Program-made: the position numbers and the translations under genes
Shown: positions 37,081 to 49,254 of the stretch, one piece after another
Layout of the letters: each line of letters opens with the position of its first letter
Position numbering within the stretch: the stretch's first letter is position 1
Notes under the pieces: model-generated
Told to the model about the DNA's origin: nothing
What the model saw: only the letters and a program-made list of their open reading frames with translations
The model's database searches: none
Assembly: GCF_963576615.1 (NCBI RefSeq)
Contig: NC_088717.1
Coordinates: forward strand, 22,595,344 to 22,659,343
Reading direction: 5' to 3'
DNA length: 64,000 nucleotides
Origin: Watersipora subatra
Lineage: Eukaryota; Bryozoa; Gymnolaemata; Cheilostomatida; Watersiporidae

Positions 37081-37395
37081 TAACAATACAATGTTGGTAA
37101 CACCACTAAAACCACTTTTAATAATAATAATGGAAGAAAGATAGAAACAATGAATACTGTCAATGACAATTAAACACATTCTGCAATGTCTTAGACATCT
37201 ATTGAACCAATTTAGGTTTTATTTATGGGTATAAAAGTTAAAAAAACTGAAATTAATCATACCTACTGTACAGTACATGCTGGTACATGTAAGTATATGA
37301 CATATCATCTAACATTGCAACACCGTACCTCCAACAAAACAATGAAGTGGATTAGCGTTGTTCAACTGACGCGTAGCTCAGTCTCTAGCTAACTC

Positions 37396-40300
37396 CAGAG
37401 CCATTGAGTGTAAGAGTTATGCCATGCTAATAACGCAAAAAAATTGATCCCGTGACCATATGGTCGCCATCTTAGTTCCATTTACCGTATCATAATCAAA
37501 GTGATATACGATATTTATAAAAACTATCACTTTGATTGTACTGTTCTATTAGGATTTCAGTTGTTATTGTAAAAACTAAGGGCTGTTAGTCCATCCAGCC
37601 TCATCTAAATCTAATTTTTTATGATTGCATGGCTAAATCATTACCATAGTTTAAACGCGGGGCTAAGTGGCAATTTTGAGCATTATTTGAGAAAGAACTA
37701 CACCTATTCAAACATTGATCATGCTGATTTGTTAATATTTTATATCTCAGTGTAATCGGTGTGTGTATATATGTGCTGAACTCAAAGTGCAACAAAGAAG
37801 TTACTAGATGTTAGCAGATTAATAGTAGCCCAGTAGTAGCAGCAGTCAACTTTTCTTCAATCAACTTGCTCGTGGCACTAGATTAGATCAATGAGTTTCA
37901 CTCTTTGATTAATAGATAAAAATGGTTAACTGCTGGGCAGTAGGATGCCCAAACAGATCTGAGCACGGATGCACAATGCATTGATTTCCAAGAGATGCCA
38001 CATTGCAAGTTGATACAAATGGTGAGACGAGAGGGTACCATCACTTCTTCATCACAACTTTGTCATGTGAGTATTATATTTACAGAACTCATTGATGGTG
38101 AACATAGCTTCCGCATGAATTAACTGTTTATTGAAGTTAACTATAAATACCAGCATAGACATAATAATTATAGGCCTAACTAATATACAGATATTATTTT
38201 TCAGGCACACTTTGAAGATCAGATGTATGAGCCTAACCGCAAAGATGACTTGAAGAAACTTTGACGCCTTGCTTATCCCACTCTGTTTCCACATCGTTCA
38301 GCTCCCAAAAGACGAAAGCCACCTTTAAAACGAGGTGCAGATGACTCGGGGCCATCGATTGCTTGTTCCTCTGACCACAATTATGCAAGCCGTAAGCCAT
38401 GCCCAACAACTGAAGAAGAACCTGATGTTTTCGTTCTGGAGGTACCATCTTCTCCTGGTTAGCAAATTTGTTTTGTTCATGTTTGCTTTGACATACAATC
38501 ACATTTATTTTGAGTAATATGTGTTTATGATATTTTCTATTAGCAGGCTTGTAATGATCGCGCAAGTACAGTAAGTATAGTCAGTGGAAATGTGTGTAAG
38601 GAATGCTGGGATTTAATTTATTCTTCTGGATGGGACTTAACCATTGCCTCTGTGCATCACTAATTCCTCTGTGTGTCTTCTTTCACATCTAATTTGCACA
38701 CTTTGCTAATCCTAATATGCACAACTTAACAGAACTCATAACTTGTATAACTACCTTCTGATGATATGTTTCTCTATCTTCCACTTATCAAAACTAAAGC
38801 ACCTAGATATACTGAGCTTGCATTGACAAAATTATTTCATTTTACTTTTAGTGGAAATGAATACAACCAGCATTAATGAAGATGACCAGGATACAATAAA
38901 CACCCTGAAGAGAAAGATTTCTCCAGTAAAAACTCAGAATGCTAAGATATAAGACTTTTGTAGATTGTATAAGCTGTATTTGATACTGATGTGCATTACT
39001 TGATGTTTGATGTAATGGGTATATATTAAATTTACTATTTTTGTGTAAGGTACAAAAAAGATGCTTTGATCTTCGCAAGAAGCTCAAGCAGTCCGAGTCA
39101 GCTGTAAGTAAGTTGTTTAATAAGGATTGAACAACTTACTTGAAGTGTTTTGACGAAAGTCTACAAGAAGAATTAAATTGAGCCCGGGAACCATTAAAAA
39201 AGGTCTGCAACTAAGATTTGCATGAGGTTCCACAAGCTACAACATGTTGCTTGAGCAGAATCAACGACTTTTTTCTATTAGAACACTCCAAAGACATATT
39301 CAGAAAGTTCCATTTTTATCTGGTGTACTCAAGGGAGTGTTTGAGTATATGAAAGTTAAGGTAAAGTTCTGTAATTACAGATTAAGATGTGGCGCTTTAC
39401 TCTCTAAAAAACTTATGTTGATTAAATCAAAAATGGCTAATTAAGATTATGACATTGTCTTTTGCTCAAATGTGAAATATGTTTGGTGCGACTAACGAGC
39501 TTTAGTGTTCACAGGTTGAGAAAATTTCTCCCTTTGATAGAGAGTGCTGCCTCACACTATATGGGCTGCTGACTACTCCAGCTAAAGAGTACAATCGAGC
39601 TAGCGGAAGCATCATGGGTGATGCAACTTTACCTGGACATAAAGGAGAAGCCACGCATGGGCATTTTTTCATGTTGGCATGTATAATCTTAGGCCTTAGA
39701 TTGCAAACAAGTAAACAGAAATCATGTTGCAAATCGTTTTTCAAGTCGGTCATAGAGAGTATGTTTCCCGGCTGTTTGGGCTAGCTTGCAAGTCAGAAGT
39801 CGCAGGTCAATATGTGGAATTTGATTCAAGTCACAATTGGTGACTCGTTATTGTTGAAATGTCAGCAATCACACTTTTATTCTTGTTTTTTTTAGATATG
39901 TTGCAAATTAATTAGTTTACTAAAGTTTATTAAGCTACTATTTCTATGTTTGCAGAGCTGGAAACAAGGTAGAAACAGGTAGTAGCTAATTACTACATGT
40001 ACTTTACAGGTAATGCTGTACAAGGTGCTGTTTTCAAGCCGATCATCTCGTACATTATCAGCCATGCTAAGAGCATAGGGTTTCATGTAGTATCGGTTAC
40101 CTCAGATATGGGTCCCTCTAATCGAGCTATGTGGGAAGTCTTTGGTACTATTGTTAACAAGTTTTGTAAACCTTGCACAAGTGTTACGCATCCTAGTAAT
40201 GCTAGCAAACATCTATATTTTCTAGCATATGTTCTGTATCTTATCAAAAACTTGAAAGCATCTTTGCTCAGTAATGGGTCATTCCAGCTTCTTTCAGATA

Positions 40301-42182
40301 TTTTTCAGAAGTGCAATTTGCCTTCTGATAGTTTCTCTTATAGGCCAGTGAAAAGGTTGATTGATTACCAATGAAGCCAAGGGTTGAGGCTTGCCCCTAA
40401 CCTTTCTGAATCTGCTCTAGAGCCTAGTCACTTTGAGAAAATGAAAGTGTACAATGCATTGAATTTCTTCAGTCATAGTGTATCTTGTGCATTGAAAATC
40501 ATGGTTGAATATTTGAAAAGCCCAGATTCTGAGCTTAATGTTCTCTATGTAGGAGGTGAGGTAGAGGAGTTTGAGTCAGCAGCATGGTTCATTGAAAAAT
40601 GTAACAAATGGTTTGACTATATGTCGAGTAGGCAGCCAGTAATGACTCTATTTAACAATAATATGGAGTCGTACAACTTAGATGTTGAGTCACTTAAAGA
40701 GTTCATTGTAGTTATTAAAGGTATGAAGGTAGGTGCAGGTGATTGGAAACCTGTGCAGACTGATGTGATTCTGTCCACAACATCTATAATTGACATGTGT
40801 GAGGGATTACTCCAGTCTCACAACTTTCTTCTCACTTTAAGATTTACTCAAGATTGTCTTGAGAATCTATTTAGCTCAGTTAGGATCAAGAATCCAGTTC
40901 CAACAACACTTGAGTTTAGAAATAATTTGAAAATTATTATGACGGCTCAATTTTTGAAAGTCGCTCAAACAGGTAGCTATGATATTGATGAAAGTGACTA
41001 TCTTGGTAACCTATTAAGCTCAGATACTGAGCCCGAACCAGCTGTCGATCAAAGAACATCACAATACATGATGTCATTGTTTTTAGAATCAAACATTTTT
41101 GATGGTGAGAAAAATTCTCTCTATTACGTTTCACGGCTACTGTTTAAAGTCTTTTAACAAGCGAAAACTGGTTTGTCAAACATGTTTTCAATCTGCATCA
41201 ACTTCGGATGCATTAGATAGTGTCAGTAAGTTGGTTCAACTTAAGGGTTATAAAATGGGGGCTTTATGCAGTGTTGCTGAACCCGTATATAATGCTATGC
41301 TGAAATGAGAAAAGATTTTCAGGGCAAATGTAGAACAAGCATCACATATATAAACATCAGGAGAGCGCTGATCGATGGCTGTGGTAGGGTTGCCAGCATA
41401 GAGTACATTGTTCTCAAGTGTCATAACTTACCATCCAAGTTGCTTAGCACTTTTAGAGACACTAGGCTTAGGTTTTTTGCAAAGACCAAACAAAAAAAAT
41501 AGGTCAAAGTCAAACTGTAGGATCTACCAAGGGGAGCCACTCTACATTCATAAGGTCAATGGCCAAAAAGGCAAAGTAATCATCCATACTTTTATTTTGG
41601 TTCATGTTTACTTAGTGTCTGTAGCAGCTCTACTAATAGGTTCTAACTGCTATTAACTATTATTAACAATAATTATATATGTATGTTTCTGACAACTTCA
41701 TTAAATTGTCTGTATATATTATATACTAGATATATTTGGTCATACTTGGTGCATTTGAATATACTATATAATTATGTTGTTTGCAAACCCTTCCCCAACC
41801 ACATGACATATGTAATTTGTCTATTTAATTTTACTGCATTTGATTATGTGTGTGTGTGTGTGTGCGTGCGCACGTATGCATTCTATTTGCTAATATATGT
41901 GCATGTGTAAAAACCTCAACTCAGTTTTTATGGATTTGTGCTCTTTTTTGCTTGATCAGAGGCAATAAGGATGTCAAAGATACTACATCATGTTAACTGA
42001 AGTATCATACGTTAGCAAGTATTGCCTGTCATGCAAGCTTACTGGCCAATATTCACTTTCGTGACTTTTTTTGGCTTGCAAATAACATTGCCTATAACAA
42101 TGAAATGAAACCATTGCGCAAGGTGGAACTAAAACGGCGTCCGTAAATTGTTGGTGGCATAACTCTTACACTCAATGGCTCG
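37396..42182. mobile_element. Complete P element with TIRs and 8-bp target duplication
   Basis: A 27-bp inverted pair (37398-37424 against 42155-42181; core attgagtgtaagagttatgc) is perfect. Immediately outside lies gctaactc on both sides (37388-37395 and 42183-42190), the 8-bp duplication expected for P elements. Subterminal cttagttcca/ttttagttcca motifs also match. Between them is a THAP-plus-P-transposase gene in the plus orientation. All landmarks are present, but the gene carries stops and frameshifts. Confidence 0.88.
37922..41515 (+). pseudogene. P-element transposase, THAP DNA-binding domain to C-terminus, broken
   Basis: THAP exons 37922-38066 (MVNCWAVGCPNRSE) and 38205-38457 (HFEDQMYEPNRKD, AYPTLFPHR), then coiled-coil exons near 38852-38945 and 39050-39103, then catalytic-core exons 39160-39360 (PGTIKKGLQLRF, RTLQRHIQK), 39515-39680 (GDATLPGHKGEATHG) and 39956-41515 (YFTGNAVQGAVFKP, SDMGPSNRAMW, LTLRFTQDCLENLFS, a frameshift near 41110, then LRFFAKTKQKK at the end). 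P transposases cut and paste the element using GTP as cofactor. Four in-frame stops are seen, all TGA (37982, 38262, 39223, 40372), plus a frameshift in the THAP exon and a 10-base insertion near 39965. Not functional as it stands. Confidence 0.85.
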
Positions 42183-42682
42183 GCTAACTCCATTTCGCTC
42201 GGCGTATGCGCCTTTTCTATTTTCGCCTGTCCCAGAGCTGTATAGTTTCACAGAGTCCCGTGACCAACAGAAACGTATATGGGAGCTCGCTCGATTCCAA
42301 ACAAACTGGCCACACCCACTATTTTTATATAAGTTATAATGGAGAGGCCGCAACATTAACCACAAAAAATCAGTCCCATGGGCAGTCGCTCTAGAATTGA
42401 TGGTTGCATTATACACCATTTGAAAGAGGACAAAATTCCCTACAAGAAGCTATTGATAATTTTTTTCTATTTAAGAAACTAACCCTTTCAAGGCCTAAAT
42501 TAAAAAACATCTTACCTAAATCGATTTATAGCTCGAGTACTGATAGGTTTTGTATTGGCAACCAGTTTCTGTTTGGGTTTCTAAAGAAATTACGTTGTAA
42601 TTTTGTGTAAAAACCATGGATGCCGCGACTAATCAGATATGACATAGTGGCTGGCAGCAATATTCATTTGAATATATTAAAC
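42183..42682. other. P-element right flank, no gene recognised
   Basis: Target duplication then anonymous sequence. Frames 42129-42419 (-) and 42206-42394 (+) overlap and have no domain. Confidence 0.45.
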
Positions 42683-42746
42683 TTGAAGGAAATGTATCCA
42701 CAAGCAATATTCATTGGAATATTGCTTGTGGATACATTTCCTTCAA
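42683..42746. repeat. Perfect 30-bp hairpin
   Basis: Arm 42683-42712 and arm 42717-42746 are exact reverse complements around a 4-base loop (attg). Just upstream (42658-42677) the inner part, gcaatattcatttgaatat, is repeated in diverged form. A 30-bp perfect palindrome is unlikely to persist by chance; it may be a foldback end or a hairpin-RNA source. Confidence 0.9.
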
Positions 42747-43152
42747 TTCTCCGTCTCACAAACACCAGGTATTATCAGCTGAAGATCATTTAAGCAAAAC
42801 ATATTGCATATACATGTAGTATCACAAGACATATGCAAAAACCGGGCTCAGGCAAGCAGTTACATATATTAGGATCATCTGCACGCGACTAAATAAAAAT
42901 ATAATTTATGTAGCAGTGACAAACCACAAAAACAAAATAATAGGGCAGTAAAATTTGGAATTTTGATAAAAAGCATTCGCAACACTGGTTTCAGGTGAGC
43001 AGTTAGATACTACTAATATTTTGACAACATAATAAGCATAAGAGAATATAAACCGAGCGAGTAATGAAAAGAACATTCGGTTAGAAGGCGCTCTTCGGTT
43101 CTGCTCCTCAACAGACGCTTTAAGCTAAGAGTTAACTGATGAAGCCAACTCT
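42747..43152. other. No gene recognised
   Basis: AT-rich spacer between the hairpin and the 3' end of the minus-strand P transposase. Confidence 0.45.
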
Positions 43153-45242
43153 TCACACAAGATCTCGCATTGCCATTAAAGCACTCCCAAAGCTCACAGA
43201 CGAACCATTTTTCAGCGCTTCAGTGGCTTTTCTACACATGAAGTGCAGACGTACCATTACGAACTTCTTCACCAGACGATGCCCTAGCTGATGCTGGCAG
43301 CTTATCGATGTCAGTGCACGGCAGCCGGCGCTCAGTTCTAAGCAATGGTTGGTCAATGCTTCAGCTATTTTTGTCAGATGAGTTTTTGCTTCATAGGCAC
43401 GTACAGCAACCTCCCATTTCATAAACTCAGCAAAGAACTCATCGCTCACCTCAAAAATGGTACCATCTTTAAAATTCTGGAGCTGAGTGAACCTTGATTG
43501 GTTTTGATGATAGGTGTCCGCAACACGGAGTTGGTCTGTGCAGGTCTTGCACAGTTGCCGCAGTTTCATCAACGATTGAACGCAGTATCCACCGAGAAAA
43601 TAGAGAGACTGCTGCTCAGCTTCACATAAAACACTTCCAGTTGTGAATGCTGATGGAATCTCAACAGTAGAGTCTTCATCGACCGAAGGCATTAGGTTAG
43701 CAGGCAGAAACTCCGCTAAATATTGACGTTCATCAATCGCATAGTGTCAAGTTTTATCTTCTTTTAAATGCTGAGCGATACAAATATTTTTTAAAGCATA
43801 TTTAAAGTCACGGGGTGATGGTACAGGGTTTTTACTGCAGATAACAGATAAAAGATTTTCCACACAGTCTTGTGTCAGCCGTGATGTTAACAGGAACTGC
43901 AACTTTCCAGAATCTACGAGTGATTTACATAGATTTAAAACAGTGGTTGTAGATAGTTGTATACCTGCCTGTACTGGCTTCCATGTTGCTTTCTGTCTGA
44001 TTTGACAGGTTAGATCTGTGCTTATGTCTGATTTGACAGGATTTGGACAGTTGTGAGAAAATCACTAAGAAATGCAAGTGCAGCAGTATACATCGCAGGG
44101 TTATTTGTGGAGTGAGCCATTACAGGATGGCGGCTGCTCATCAGATCAAACCATTTGTCAACGGCTTTGACAAACCAAGCTGTAGTCAGGTATGACACAG
44201 GTCATCCCTCCTTCTTGACGAGATACTGCAGGCCTGCACCGACTGAATTACTAAATATGTGCAGTGCCTTGCCAACATTCATCATTCTAAAGTGAGCGCT
44301 GCTAGTCAGATCATCGCCTAACTTAAGGTAAGGTGTCAGTTTAAGATCTTTATCTTCCTGGAATCTAATGAGGTCCTCGACGTGACCTATCTCCACTGTA
44401 TTCCCAGGCAGATGATGTTTGTTGACTGTGGTAGCAGAGAGAGTTAATGTCCTGTGATTGAGGAAAGCGTTGGCAAGGTTTTTGATAACATGCGACACAT
44501 CAGCTATGAACTCAGTAGCACTGCCTTCAATTACTGCTGATGTAACTAGACTGTTAGTTTTGCTGGTGACTCCAAACTGTCTCCACATACTCCGGTTACC
44601 AGGACCCATGTCTGATGTGATTGCTATGACATTCAGCCCAAGTGCTTTCGCCTTAGAAATGATATCTATTATGGTGATCTTTAAGCTCAAAGCTGACATT
44701 GAGCAACCAGAAAAATGTTACCCGACCACTTGCTTCCATATTTTGGCTATGGCTGCAAAAATCACCCATATGTAAATGTGAAAGGATAAATGGGTATAGT
44801 TTGAATTTGTGATAATAATGAAATTGAAGGATGAATTGAGTCAAGCTAAATACAAATAAATCATGAATTGCCTATCACTGTTGTTTAGTTCATGAACAAC
44901 CCTTGAACTCTAAGAAAGCCATGAAAATCATGTATATAAGCCGACAACATGGAATACCAAAAATCTATTCCATAAAAAAGCTTGATCCCAATATGTAGTT
45001 ACAAAGCTAGCTACTGTTTCCATTACATCTATGAATTAAACCCCTATTCTTTATCAATCAGAAGACATGCTCTTACCACCCAGCATGAAGACCAATCCAT
45101 GATTTGCCTCGCCTTGATGGCCTGGAAGTGTTATCTGGCCCAATACTTTCTTGCTCCTAGGGTCATACTCTACAGCTTTTTTCAGTTCCATCTCATCAAG
45201 GGTGAGACAACAGAGCTTGTCAACATCTCTCATAGAAGCAAC
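43153..45242 (-). pseudogene. Second, divergent P-element transposase, 5' part missing
   Basis: Minus strand. Exon 45242-45077 reads DEMELKKAVEYDPRSKKV, LPGHQGEANHG and VFMLGG before a donor. The next exon starts IAKIWKQVVG at about 44747, has TAA (44720-44718) at a conserved aromatic position, then SDMGPGNRSMW, FIADVSHVIKNL and VEDLIRFQED. Further down are WFDLMSSRHPVMAHS, SRLTQDCVENLLS, a TGA at 43749-43747, and the C-terminal frame 43692-43153 ending near KKFVMVRLHFMCRK. Sequence is far from the 37396 element, so this is another P lineage. No THAP exon or TIRs found; the LTR element at 45813 sits where the 5' part would be. Confidence 0.8.
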
Positions 45243-45454
45243 CTAAAGTAGCATACAATAATCACTGTAAGATCTAATGTATAAATTATCTTAATATATA
45301 TATACATCTTTGGACTTTATAAAAATGATCTCTGACAACTGGGTACATTTTAACAAACATGAGATAGGAGCGAACGCCAACAGTTTCATATGTTCACAAT
45401 AAACAAAACTTTTGCAACTTATTTATGATAAGACTTTTTTGCTGGACCAAGACT

Positions 45455-45545
45455 TGTCTAAAAACATAACATATATATAATATATATATTATATATATAT
45501 AATAATATATATTAATATTAACATATTATATATGTTAATATTATT
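45455..45545. repeat. AT palindromic tract
   Basis: Alternating ata/tat repeat with local inverted symmetry (taatatatat...atatatta). Confidence 0.8.
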
Positions 45546-45812
45546 ATCATGTATCAGTATCATGGAGTAAACCTAGAAAGGAAAATGAACATTGAGCAAT
45601 AGACATTAAGCTTCTTTAAAACAACTTACAATATTCAATTACTCAGCTTTCACGCTGTCCTGTGCTTCTCACCCTCGTGTCTAAAGATGATGTTTAAGGT
45701 AGATGAAAGGTTGAATGACAAAAATGTCACAGCTTTATCAAACATATATCATACATAATATATCATATAATTTTCGGTACACACATATAATCAGGCCAGT
45801 AAGTACATGTCC

Positions 45813-45992
45813 TGTTGTATAATCGAGCTGGTGGGCCGCGGGCTGCGCTAATGTCCAAGGTCACGGTAGTTACAGGTAGTTACGAGAGGTTACGGGAAGA
45901 TACGAGAAGTCAGGGAGTATATAGGCATTGGGAGATGCGAACGGAGTTCTTCTTTGCTTCAACCACATGTGAGTACGCACATTTATACAACA
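45813..45992 (+). repeat. 5' LTR of the short gypsy-type element
   Basis: Begins tgttgtataatcgagctggt and ends acatttatacaaca. Contains gggagtatatagg as a TATA-like site near 45917. Pairs with 49078-49254 with a few substitutions and a 3-base gap. Confidence 0.9.
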
Positions 45993-46274
45993 TGGCACAG
46001 TTGACAAAATTCTGATTTTTTTTCTTTGTGGGTTAACGTTAGCGATAATTTTTCTGGTTACGGGGTTAAGTTTAAACGGTTGATTAGACCCTTTCACGGG
46101 TGTGCAGGCAAGGTGACGTGAGGTAGGGTGGTGTTGTGAGGTGTTGTGGCAGTGAAGTAGCGGTGTTGTTGAGGTGTAAATATTTATTACATATTCGGAG
46201 GTGGGAATTACACTAATTTCATACGAGTGGGGTAGAGTGAATTTGTGGCGAGAGAGATATTGTGTTGGGTAGAG

Positions 46275-47342
46275 ATGGAGAGTGGGTTTCCGAAGCTGGT
46301 GTTTGGTGAGCACGGTGATGGGTCGTGGGAGAGATTTATAGAGGAGATGAGTTTATGTATTGAGAGTGCTGTTAAGAGAAGAGGTTACGAAGGTGAAGGT
46401 GACAATAGACGCCCTATTATGAGAGGTAGAGGTAGGTTAGTGCCACTATTGAGAGCTATTGGGCACAGTGGTAGAGAGGTATTGAGGAGTGCAGGGTTTA
46501 ACGTAGATGGCGTAAATTCTACTTATGAAGGGGCAGTGGAGGTTTTGCAGGATTATTATAGTAGACAAGAGAGTATGTTCGTAAAGGGGCATAAGTTCCT
46601 TACGGCTAGGCAGGCACTTGGGAAAAGTGATAGAAAATATTTACAACGGGTAGAGAGTTTGAGCAGATATGGAGAGGTGACTAACAATAATGATAGGGTA
46701 AGGTTTGCCCTTATAGTGGCGGTTAAAGGGTTGAGAGATAGAGAAGTAAGCAGAGAGTTAATGAAGAATGCCAGTCTTACTTGGGCGTTATTGCAGGAGG
46801 CATTGAGGGCTCGTGAAATGGCCAACAACTCTGATAGATTTTTGAGAAATGAGGGTAAAAGTGCCGATTTAAAGAGTGAGGTTAAGCAAGAAGTAGCAAA
46901 GGTATCAGAGTTTGATAGTCGAGCACAGTACAGGAGTAATGATAGAGATAGAAGTTATGATTCAGCAGGTAGATCTTCCCCTAGGGGTAGCCCTAGGAGT
47001 AGTAGAGAGTATTATGGTAGTGAAGAGCACGATACTAGTAGATATGGGACAAGAGGCCGGGAGTATAACAAGGACAGTGACAGTAGGAAGTATAGAGATA
47101 ATAGCAGGGAGAGGCATGTCTCTAGATATAGAGCAAGCAGTAGAGAAGGCAGTGAAGATAGAGTGTGCTACAATTGCAAACGTAGTGGCCATGAGATGAG
47201 GAGTTGTCCCTCCATCAAATGTTTTTGTTGTGGACAGCGAGGACATGTATCCCGTTATTGTAGGGATAGGAGAGATGTAGGTTATGACAGGCGAGGTAGT
47301 AGCAGGAGGTCAGGAGGTAGTCGGGATAATAGCTATGAGTGA
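46275..47342 (+). CDS. Gag-like protein with two zinc knuckles (short gypsy element)
   Basis: I take the start at ATG 46275 (MESGFPKLVF); the frame is open 30 bases upstream. The first 200 residues are the capsid-like region (SRQESMFVKGHKFLTAR, DRKYLQRVESLSR), followed by a long Arg/Ser-rich stretch and two CCHC knuckles, CYNCKRSGHEMRSC and CFCCGQRGHVSRYC, which package element RNA. A TGA at 47340-47342 ends the frame, but the same frame continues with more Arg/Ser-rich sequence to a TGA at 47566-47568 and then into protease, so the first TGA probably cuts an originally longer Gag or is read through. Confidence 0.8.
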   Translation: MESGFPKLVFGEHGDGSWERFIEEMSLCIESAVKRRGYEGEGDNRRPIMRGRGRLVPLLRAIGHSGREVLRSAGFNVDGVNSTYEGAVEVLQDYYSRQESMFVKGHKFLTARQALGKSDRKYLQRVESLSRYGEVTNNNDRVRFALIVAVKGLRDREVSRELMKNASLTWALLQEALRAREMANNSDRFLRNEGKSADLKSEVKQEVAKVSEFDSRAQYRSNDRDRSYDSAGRSSPRGSPRSSREYYGSEEHDTSRYGTRGREYNKDSDSRKYRDNSRERHVSRYRASSREGSEDRVCYNCKRSGHEMRSCPSIKCFCCGQRGHVSRYCRDRRDVGYDRRGSSRRSGGSRDNSYE

Positions 47343-47568
47343 TATGGTAGCAGGGATAGTAGTAGGGAGAGGTATAGGGGCCGAGAAAGCCCCCGCAAGA
47401 TTAGAGACAAATTTAGCAGGTACAAGGACAACAGTATGGATAGGTTTGAGGAGGAGAAGTATAAGGAGGGGTGCGCGACGAGCCAGTATGAAGGGTACCG
47501 AGATAGTAGTAAGGGCAGAAGTGTTAGGTTTTCTGGTTCTAGGGATAAGTATGAGGATGACAGCTGAC

Positions 47569-48311
47569 TAGGAAGGAGAATTGTACAGGTTTTAAAGGTC
47601 AACGGGAAGAACGTTGAATTTGCGTTTGATACTGGGGCAGAGGTGTCGACTGTAACGGAGGGGACGGCCAAAAGGCTGAACCTACGGCTAGAGGAGCCAT
47701 CTACTGTCTTGGTGGAAATAGATGGTCGTAAGCTAAGAGTAGTCGGTAAAGCAGGTGTTCAGTTGGAAAGTAAATATAGATTTATGGAGACAGAGGTATA
47801 CGTGGTGAAAGGATTGAGAACAAACTTCTTGGGCATAACTGGGTTAAAGCAGCTTAAATTATTTGTTGTTGTAAATGCGTTATGCGAAAGTAAGTTTGAG
47901 GCTGTTGTGGAGTGTAGAAATATTAAGCCAGTTAAGCCGTTTTCGTCAAGAACCATTATTGCTGGGTCAAGTTATGTTTCAAATGATGTCGAGTTGCAAA
48001 ACCTGACAAATAAGTCTGACAGAGAGAGTGAAGTTAAGAGAGGTCACACAGGTCAAGATTGGTGGACTTGTAAAATCAAGGGAGTGAAGAGTAGCGAATA
48101 TGTGGAAATTGGTTGCCAACAGGGGACGGCCCAAAGCACCAGAGATGTGCAAGTGTCTATGGGGTGTGATAGAGAACAGAGTCATGATGAGGTAAGGGAA
48201 GGTGCTGAGAAAGTAGCTGAACCAGTGTCTGTAATGGAAAAGGTTTGCTCTTTTTTAGCCGAGGTATCCAGCAATGGAATGTTAGACAGAGAAGGTCATG
48301 AAAAAAGGTAG
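47569..48311 (+). CDS. Retroelement aspartic protease, C-terminal part replaced (short gypsy element)
   Basis: Same frame as gag, directly after a TGA. The catalytic motif FDTGAEVST is intact (about 47624-47650), with GKAGVQLES and LGITGLKQLKL as expected downstream. After FVVVNALCESKF the similarity fades, and the frame continues without RT motifs to a stop at 48309-48311. The frame position suggests Gag-Pro made by UGA readthrough, or a Gag stop followed by separate initiation. Confidence 0.65.
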
Positions 48312-48349
48312 CAGAGATTGAAAGAGAGGAAAGGGAGGTGAGAGGAAGT

Positions 48350-49020
48350 CGAATGAAAAATTGGCTAAGCTGAAAGCCAAACGGGAAGCAGCAGTCATGG
48401 AGTTGGAAAATGTCAAGGCATTCAGGGTGGTGGTGCAGGAGTTAGCCGAGGTTCAGAGGAAAATTTCTGGTAGCAGACCTGCACTGGTTGCAGGTGAGGT
48501 CGAGCTAGATAGGTCTGGGCCTATGCCAACTCCCAGCTCTGTGGTGCCATCCCCTGTGCAGCCGGTTACGGCCTAGGTGGAGACCTCCCACAGGAAGCCT
48601 GTCGAGCCTGCCTCTTACTGGGGAGAGCGAGGTAAAGATGGAAGAGATGGAGATGAGGTTGAGGAGTCATTACTGACCCAACCAAAAGACTCCGGGCTAG
48701 TCAGGGTTGGTGGAAGTAGTGTTGGAGATGTTGGTGGAAGGAGTGTTGGTAGTGACAGTGGTCACGGTAAAAGTATTGGTAGCGGCGGTGATCAGAGTGA
48801 TGGAAAAGCCATTGCAGACTGGCAATGGAGCTGGCAGTAGCGAGAAGAGTACATTGATTTACACAACAGCGAGAGTGGAGGATCAGGAGAGTGAGGAGAG
48901 TAGTGCGGTCGAGTACGACGGCAGCCCCGGGTTGCTCGAGAGTGATGGTACACAGGATGTGTTGATGGACCAAAACCTGGGTTAAAGAGTAAGGTAAACT
49001 TCACCAGCAAGGTGAGTCGC
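48350..49020 (+). pseudogene. Pol C-terminal tail remnant (short gypsy element)
   Basis: Two low-complexity frames with a frameshift near 48840: ELENVKAFRVVVQELAE; YWGERGKDGRDGDEVEES; SSEKSTLIYTTARVEDQE; PGLKSKVNFTSKVSR. This looks like the acidic tail after integrase in gypsy-type Pol. The catalytic domains that should precede it are deleted, so the element could move only with a helper. Confidence 0.5.
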
Positions 49021-49077
49021 TGAATGAGTTCAAATGTATTTCTGGAAGGTGGCCGCATACAAAAAAGAAAAATGGCA

Positions 49078-49254
49078 TGTTGTATAATCGAGCTGGTGGG
49101 CCGCGGGCTACGCTAATGTCGAAGGTCATGGTAGTTACAGGTAGTTACGAGAGGTTACGAGAAGGTACAAGAAGTCAGGGAGTATATAGGTGTCAGGAGA
49201 TGCGGACGGAGTTCTTTGCTTCAACCACATGTGAGTACGCACATTTATACAACA
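49078..49254 (+). repeat. 3' LTR of the short gypsy-type element
   Basis: Matches 45813-45992 and is preceded by the purine-rich tract at about 49058-49077. Confidence 0.9.

Larger units (their letters stand above)
45813..49254 (+). mobile_element. Ty3/gypsy-type LTR element lacking RT and integrase
   Basis: 3.44-kb element with LTRs at 45813-45992 and 49078-49254 that begin tgttgtataa and end ttatacaaca. A purine-rich tract (caaaaaagaaaaatggca) abuts the 3' LTR. The inside holds gag with two zinc knuckles and an aspartic protease, then non-conserved sequence and a Pol C-terminal tail; reverse transcriptase, RNase H and integrase are absent. Flanks tgtcc and tgtac agree in four of five bases, so the target duplication is only tentative. 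Confidence 0.88.
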
